A model generated the notes under the pieces. That model ran no database searches and was not told the origin of the DNA. It worked only from the letters and a program-made list of their open reading frames with translations. A program made the position numbers and the translations under genes. Positions 15,527-19,185 of a DNA stretch of 19,185 nucleotides are shown in pieces; the first letter of the stretch is position 1, and each line of letters begins with the position of its first letter. The DNA comes from CAYPZL01 sp964415045 (GTDB taxonomy: Bacteria; Planctomycetota; Phycisphaerae; Sedimentisphaerales; Anaerobacaceae). Where the stretch lies: NCBI GenBank assembly GCA_964415045.1, contig CAYPZL010000109.1:1-19185 (forward strand), written 5' to 3'.

Positions 15527-17074
15527 ATGAACACACTCAACCGGCGGCAGTTTCTGACGTACGTGGAAGCGAGTGCCGTGGCGCTGGCTGGGCCGGCTTT
15601 GCCCGCGCGGGCGCGTGGAGGCGGAAGGAAGCCCAACGTTATACTGTTCATGACCGACGACCAGGGCTGGGGCGACGTCGGGTTCAACGGCAACAAAGAC
15701 ATCATCACGCCTCATCTTGACGACCTGTGCGCGCGGGGGACGCGTCTCTATCATTTCTTCTCCGGATGCCCGGTGTGTTCGCCGACGCGCGGGACGGTGA
15801 CGACCGGGAGACACTACTTCCGTTACGGGATATGGAGCGCCAATACCGGGCGCTTGCCGAGAGAAGAGTACACCGTGGCCCAGGGCCTGAAAGATGTGGG
15901 TTACACGTGCGGGCATTTCGGCAAGTGGCATCTCGGCTCGCCCCATCCCGACTATCGCGGCAAGGGTGGTGGAGGCGAACCGAAACGGCTTGCCCGGCCC
16001 GAGTGGTTCGGCTATGACAAGCACTTCGTGACGCACCACGCCGTGAAGACCTGGGACCCGTACGGTCCGGATGGATCGGGTATCGACACCTCAGACAATC
16101 CGTATTGGGAGGACGGTAGGAGGGTGACAGACCGTCTCACCGGCGACGATACCCGGATCATCATGGACAAAGTGATTCCTTTCGTGGAAAAGGCCGCGCG
16201 GGAAGACAAACCGTTTCTCGCGGTCATCTGGACCCACGCGCCCCACGGACCGCTGGAGGCCGGACCGGCCTACCAGAAGATGTACGAGAAGAAGGGGCTC
16301 GACAGGAAGAAGATCACATACTACGGCGTGATCTCAGCCCTGGACGAGCAGGTGGGGCGACTCGATGGAAAGCTCAAGGAACTGAAGATCTGGGACAACA
16401 CCATGTTCTGGTACTGCTCGGACAATGGGCCCGCCCACCACGTTCGGGACGGAGGATATGGCAGTACCGGTGGAATGAGAGGCAAAAAGGCGCATCTCTT
16501 CAATGGGGGCGTGTGCGTTCCGGCCTTTGTCGTGTGGCCGGGCAAGGTGCCGGCAGGCAGGACAGTCAAGACGCCGCTTTCGACTCTCGACTATTTGCCG
16601 ACGATCTTCGCGGCCACCGGCGCTGCGATGCCGGACGACCGGCCTCTCGACGGGCAGAACGTTTGGGACATCGTAACCGGCGAGAGGGACAAACGCACCA
16701 GAGCGATACCGTTTCGATTCGCTGACAACAACGCGCCCGGGCTCAGCCTGCTCAAGGGCTCGTACCGCTACTACACGAATTTCGACACGGACGACCCGCG
16801 CGGCGACATGTTGTACGATTTCTTCGAGGACCGCGGCGAAGAGAAGAACCTCATCGACGCTATGCCGGAGCTGGCTGCCGAAATGCGCCGGGAGGCGATG
16901 GAATTCCTCGCCTCATGCAGGAAAAGCTACGAAGATCGGGACTATCCGGCCGGCAGCACGTACGAGCCGCTGGGACCCTGGCACGAGATGAAGAACCGCG
17001 TCTGGTCGGGTCCGAGCGCTGCCAGAGAAGGACGCAAGAGGGGGAAACGGGCGAAACCGTCAAAGGATAAGTAG
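15527..17074 (+). CDS. Tat-exported sulfatase (family S1, CxPTR type)
   Basis: 515 residues. The N-terminus LNRRQFLTYVEASAVALAGPA is a twin-arginine signal ending near residue 29. The formylglycine motif is CSPTR at residues 84-88, with Thr in place of the commoner Ser, an accepted variant. TDDQGWGD (residues 43-50), HFGKWHLG and CSDNGP hold further metal and active-site residues, and GGMRGKK is a family block around the substrate pocket. The C-terminal tail is Lys/Arg-rich, like that of the other Tat sulfatase in this window. It sits between two GH29 genes with 6-nt gaps on both sides, so removal of sulfate and of fucose from one substrate is a reasonable inference. The exact sulfate position is unknown; a formylglycine maturase must be encoded elsewhere. 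Confidence 0.94.
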   Translation: MNTLNRRQFLTYVEASAVALAGPALPARARGGGRKPNVILFMTDDQGWGDVGFNGNKDIITPHLDDLCARGTRLYHFFSGCPVCSPTRGTVTTGRHYFRYGIWSANTGRLPREEYTVAQGLKDVGYTCGHFGKWHLGSPHPDYRGKGGGGEPKRLARPEWFGYDKHFVTHHAVKTWDPYGPDGSGIDTSDNPYWEDGRRVTDRLTGDDTRIIMDKVIPFVEKAAREDKPFLAVIWTHAPHGPLEAGPAYQKMYEKKGLDRKKITYYGVISALDEQVGRLDGKLKELKIWDNTMFWYCSDNGPAHHVRDGGYGSTGGMRGKKAHLFNGGVCVPAFVVWPGKVPAGRTVKTPLSTLDYLPTIFAATGAAMPDDRPLDGQNVWDIVTGERDKRTRAIPFRFADNNAPGLSLLKGSYRYYTNFDTDDPRGDMLYDFFEDRGEEKNLIDAMPELAAEMRREAMEFLASCRKSYEDRDYPAGSTYEPLGPWHEMKNRVWSGPSAAREGRKRGKRAKPSKDK

Positions 17075-17080
17075 CCGATC

Positions 17081-18370
17081 ATGACGACGAAACGAAAGGT
17101 CCGATGTGTCTGGCTTGGAGCGGTGATCTCCGTCATCGCTTGTGGCTCGCCTCTTTGCGGTGAGGAGCCGAAGCTATCGAGACTCGCATCCGGGAAGCCC
17201 GGCACTGCATCGCCGGACCGCGTCCCGTCTTACCTCACAGCGTATGCGTCGCTCTACGCGAAGGACCCGCGCGCCGCCGCGGTGCAGTGGTTCAAAGACG
17301 CTCGGCTGGGCCTCTTCGTCCACTACGCTCTGGCCAGCGTCCTGGAGGGCGGCAAGCCCGAATACCTCAAGCTCACCGAGGAGCTTGACGAACAGATAGA
17401 ACTCAGTAAGCTGCCTGTCTCCCACCGGGCCGAGCTGGGAATCTCCGAAGAGCAAGTGGCGCAAGTCCGCACGCTTCATGCGGAGCTGATGAAGCGATTT
17501 CGAGCGGAGCATTTTGACGCGGATGCGATTTGCGATCTGGCCGTCGCGGCGGAGATGCGCTACGTGAACTTCACCACGAAACACCTGGGCAGACTCGCTT
17601 TGTACCGGACAAAAACCACGGATTTGACCAGCCTGAATTCTCCCGCTGCCCGGGATCTGGTGGCCGAGATGGCCCGAGCCTGCGCCGCCCACAATCTGGG
17701 CCTGTTTCTGTACGTGCCGCCTGAAACCGCCCGCACCGACGGTGACTTCTTCACGGTGAACTGCACCATCATTCGCGAGCTGTTGACCCAATATGGCCCC
17801 ATTGCCGGCATCTGGTTCGATGGCATCGGCAAGTATCGGAAGAACCCGGAGAATTACGACAGGCTCCACGAGATCTTCGCCCTGATTCGCAGGCTCCAGC
17901 CCCAGTGTCTGATCTCGTTCAAAGAAGGCGCCCTGGGTCTGGAGGACTTCATTTCCCCGGAGCACTTTCTCCTGCCTGCGCCCGTTCGTTGGGATACTCC
18001 CGAACGCCAGGGGCGCTGGGACCTGCGGCTGCGACGATGGAAGATGCATCAGGAAAAGAAATGGAACGACGTTTTCCGACACAAGCCCGCTGAGATCAAC
18101 ACCACGATGCAGGAGTGTTTCAACAGAGACGGCAAGGGACAGCCGGGCGGCTGGATCAATGACGAATCGGCCCGGCACCTGGACGCCGACGAGGTCATGT
18201 TTCTCATAGAAGTAGCACGCTCGCTGGACGCCAATCTCCTGATCAACATTGGCCCCCGAGCCGACGGCTCGATCCATCCCGCTGACGAGGAGGCCCTGCG
18301 TGAGGCCGGGCGGCGGCTGCGCCGACATGATTCCCGCGGCAGGCGGCCCGTATCCCGGAGGCGTCAATAG
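17081..18370 (+). CDS. GH29-like protein with altered active-site motif
   Basis: 429 residues with a signal peptide (VWLGAVISVIACGSPLCG) near residues 9-27. GH29 affinity is shown by QWFKDARLGLFVHYALASV (residue His81), YVNFTTKHLGRLALYRTKTTDL (about 160-182), IAGIWFDGIG with candidate nucleophile Asp247, and LLINIGPRADGSIHPADEEAL near the end. The usual KHHDG motif reads KHLGR: the second His and the Asp are gone, while the first His (168) remains. The His81 and His168 regions are separated by an unusual charged stretch (EELDEQIELSK...). It ends after the barrel with a basic tail and lacks the C-terminal beta-domain of typical fucosidases. It may be an enzyme of different specificity or a binding protein. 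Gap to the preceding gene is 6 nt. Confidence 0.85.
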   Translation: MTTKRKVRCVWLGAVISVIACGSPLCGEEPKLSRLASGKPGTASPDRVPSYLTAYASLYAKDPRAAAVQWFKDARLGLFVHYALASVLEGGKPEYLKLTEELDEQIELSKLPVSHRAELGISEEQVAQVRTLHAELMKRFRAEHFDADAICDLAVAAEMRYVNFTTKHLGRLALYRTKTTDLTSLNSPAARDLVAEMARACAAHNLGLFLYVPPETARTDGDFFTVNCTIIRELLTQYGPIAGIWFDGIGKYRKNPENYDRLHEIFALIRRLQPQCLISFKEGALGLEDFISPEHFLLPAPVRWDTPERQGRWDLRLRRWKMHQEKKWNDVFRHKPAEINTTMQECFNRDGKGQPGGWINDESARHLDADEVMFLIEVARSLDANLLINIGPRADGSIHPADEEALREAGRRLRRHDSRGRRPVSRRRQ

Positions 18371-18404
18371 AACGATAGGGCAAAGCTGACAAGGTTTCTG
18401 CTGA

Positions 18405-19178
18405 ATGAAACGATATTCATACAACCTGGCTCGAACTGCAATCGCGCTGATACTTCTTGCCAGCGCGGTCACTCGCTCGCACGCGGGTGAAGATGCAACG
18501 TCTTTTCCGGTGTACGAGCCTTCCTGGGAATCCCTAAACCAGCACGAGATACCGGATTGGCTGCTGGATGCCAAGCTCGGCCTCTACGGCCACTGGGGCA
18601 TCTATTCCGTGCCGGCCTTCAAGACGGAATGGTACGGCAGGCTGATGTACGATAAGCAGACCCGGGGCGACGCGGTTTTCAACCATCACGTCGAGAAATA
18701 TGGAAAGCAATCTGAATTCGGATACAAGGATTTTATAAAGGATTTCAAGGCCGAGAAGTTCGATCCAAAGGAATGGGCGGATCTGATCACGAAAGCCGGC
18801 GCGAAGTACGCCGGCATTACCGTGGTTCACCACGACGGATTCTGCTTGTGGGACAGCAAGTACACGCGGTGGGACGCCAAAGACATGGTGAACGGAGAGG
18901 GGATTTACGGAACGCGAAGGTGGAAGATCGAAACGGAGGGACCGACCGACAAGCTCTTGTACAAGACGGGTACCAAGACCATGTGGAGTTTCGCCGACAA
19001 TTGTGACGCCGACGACGTTCGCTTTACGCAATCCGGCAACCACCTCTTTGCATTCATACTCGATTGGCCGCAGAGCGGAGAAGTGCTGATCAAGGCCCTG
19101 AAAACCGCCGAGCGAGTCAGTGCCAGCAACCGGAATCAAGACCACCGGCATAGCCGGTGGTATGAGGAAGGCCCCTAA
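18405..19178 (+). pseudogene. GH29 alpha-L-fucosidase remnant: central deletion and replaced C-terminus
   Basis: 257 codons, starting 34 nt after the previous gene with an AAGG about 10 nt upstream and a signal peptide (TAIALILLASAVTRSHAG). The N-terminal 161 residues match the first fucosidase of the operon (WLLDAKLGLYGHWGIYSVP; VHHDGFCLWDSKYTRWDAKDM). The frame then jumps, within about three residues, to the paralogue's distal region (NGEGIYGTRRWKIETEGP), skipping the equivalent of paralogue residues 165-398, including the WFDG nucleophile. The C-terminal beta-domain begins (LFAFILDWPQSGEVLIKAL) but homology stops near 19105, and the last 25 or so codons read into hairpin-forming DNA resembling a mobile-element end. 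A full gene would be about 500 codons. It should be catalytically dead; a fucose-binding role is possible but unlikely without an intact barrel. Confidence 0.85.
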
Positions 19179-19185
19179 AAGGGGC
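19141..19185. mobile_element. putative end of an IS200/IS605-type or REP-like element
   Basis: Two adjacent perfect hairpins: ACCACCGGC (19141-19149), loop ATA, GCCGGTGGT (19153-19161); and GCCCCT (19171-19176), loop AAA, AGGGGC (19180-19185). They begin shortly after GH29 homology is lost. Subterminal hairpins recognised by Y1 transposases are characteristic of IS200/IS605 elements and REP/RAYT systems. The second hairpin finishes exactly at the last base, so no transposase is visible; the exact element border, somewhere about 19105-19140, is not defined. A bidirectional terminator is the alternative, but the reading frame runs through the first hairpin and stops in the second. Confidence 0.4.

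Noticed and set aside
1..19185. tRNA, rRNA, CRISPR array or complete transposase gene
   Set aside because: No cloverleaf, rRNA block, regularly spaced direct repeats or transposase-like protein was seen; the only mobile-element sign is the hairpin pair at the right edge.

Overview
The window looks like part of a catabolic locus for sulfated, fucose-containing glycans in a member of the Planctomycetota (PVC group), most probably the Phycisphaerae. No rRNA or other taxonomic marker is present. The lineage is inferred from gene style: many sulfatases with Tat signals, large secreted mosaics of CBM96/FN3-like/F5-8C/LamG modules, a dockerin-like EF-hand tail, a choice-of-anchor Q beta-helix protein, moderately high GC, and no SusC/SusD pair, which argues against Bacteroidota.

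Layout. Minus strand (55-6745), read right to left: a sulfatase without an obvious export signal (5153-6745), a 1,075-residue secreted multidomain carbohydrate-binding protein (1825-5052) and a Tat-exported sulfatase (55-1602). They are divergent from a XylR-type regulator (6935-8080, plus) across a 189-bp region holding a candidate minus-strand promoter with a perfect 7+7 bp palindrome just downstream of its -10. A 423-bp structured leader follows, then a secreted parallel beta-helix protein (8504-10948), a hairpin-rich spacer, and a second multidomain binding protein (11178-13682). After a 266-bp spacer comes a tight plus-strand operon: GH29 alpha-L-fucosidase (13949-15520), Tat sulfatase (15527-17074), a GH29-like protein with an altered active-site motif (17081-18370), and a third GH29 gene (18405-19178) that has lost its catalytic centre and its normal C-terminus. 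The window ends in two hairpins resembling the terminal structures of an IS200/IS605-type element.

Likely cooperation (inference): the XylR-like protein senses a released sugar and controls the cluster; the secreted proteins bind the polysaccharide; exported sulfatases remove sulfate esters so that exported fucosidases can cleave fucose; the sulfatase without a signal may act on imported products inside the cell.

The most unusual aspect is a cluster of lesions that leave reading frames open: an in-frame TAG immediately before an EF-hand/dockerin-like tail, a LamG domain reduced to its C-terminal half, a GH29 gene missing about 234 central codons, and a GH29-like protein in which the KHHDG motif reads KHLGR. 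These suggest a locus being remodelled or decaying, or possibly assembly problems, and are the best targets for follow-up.
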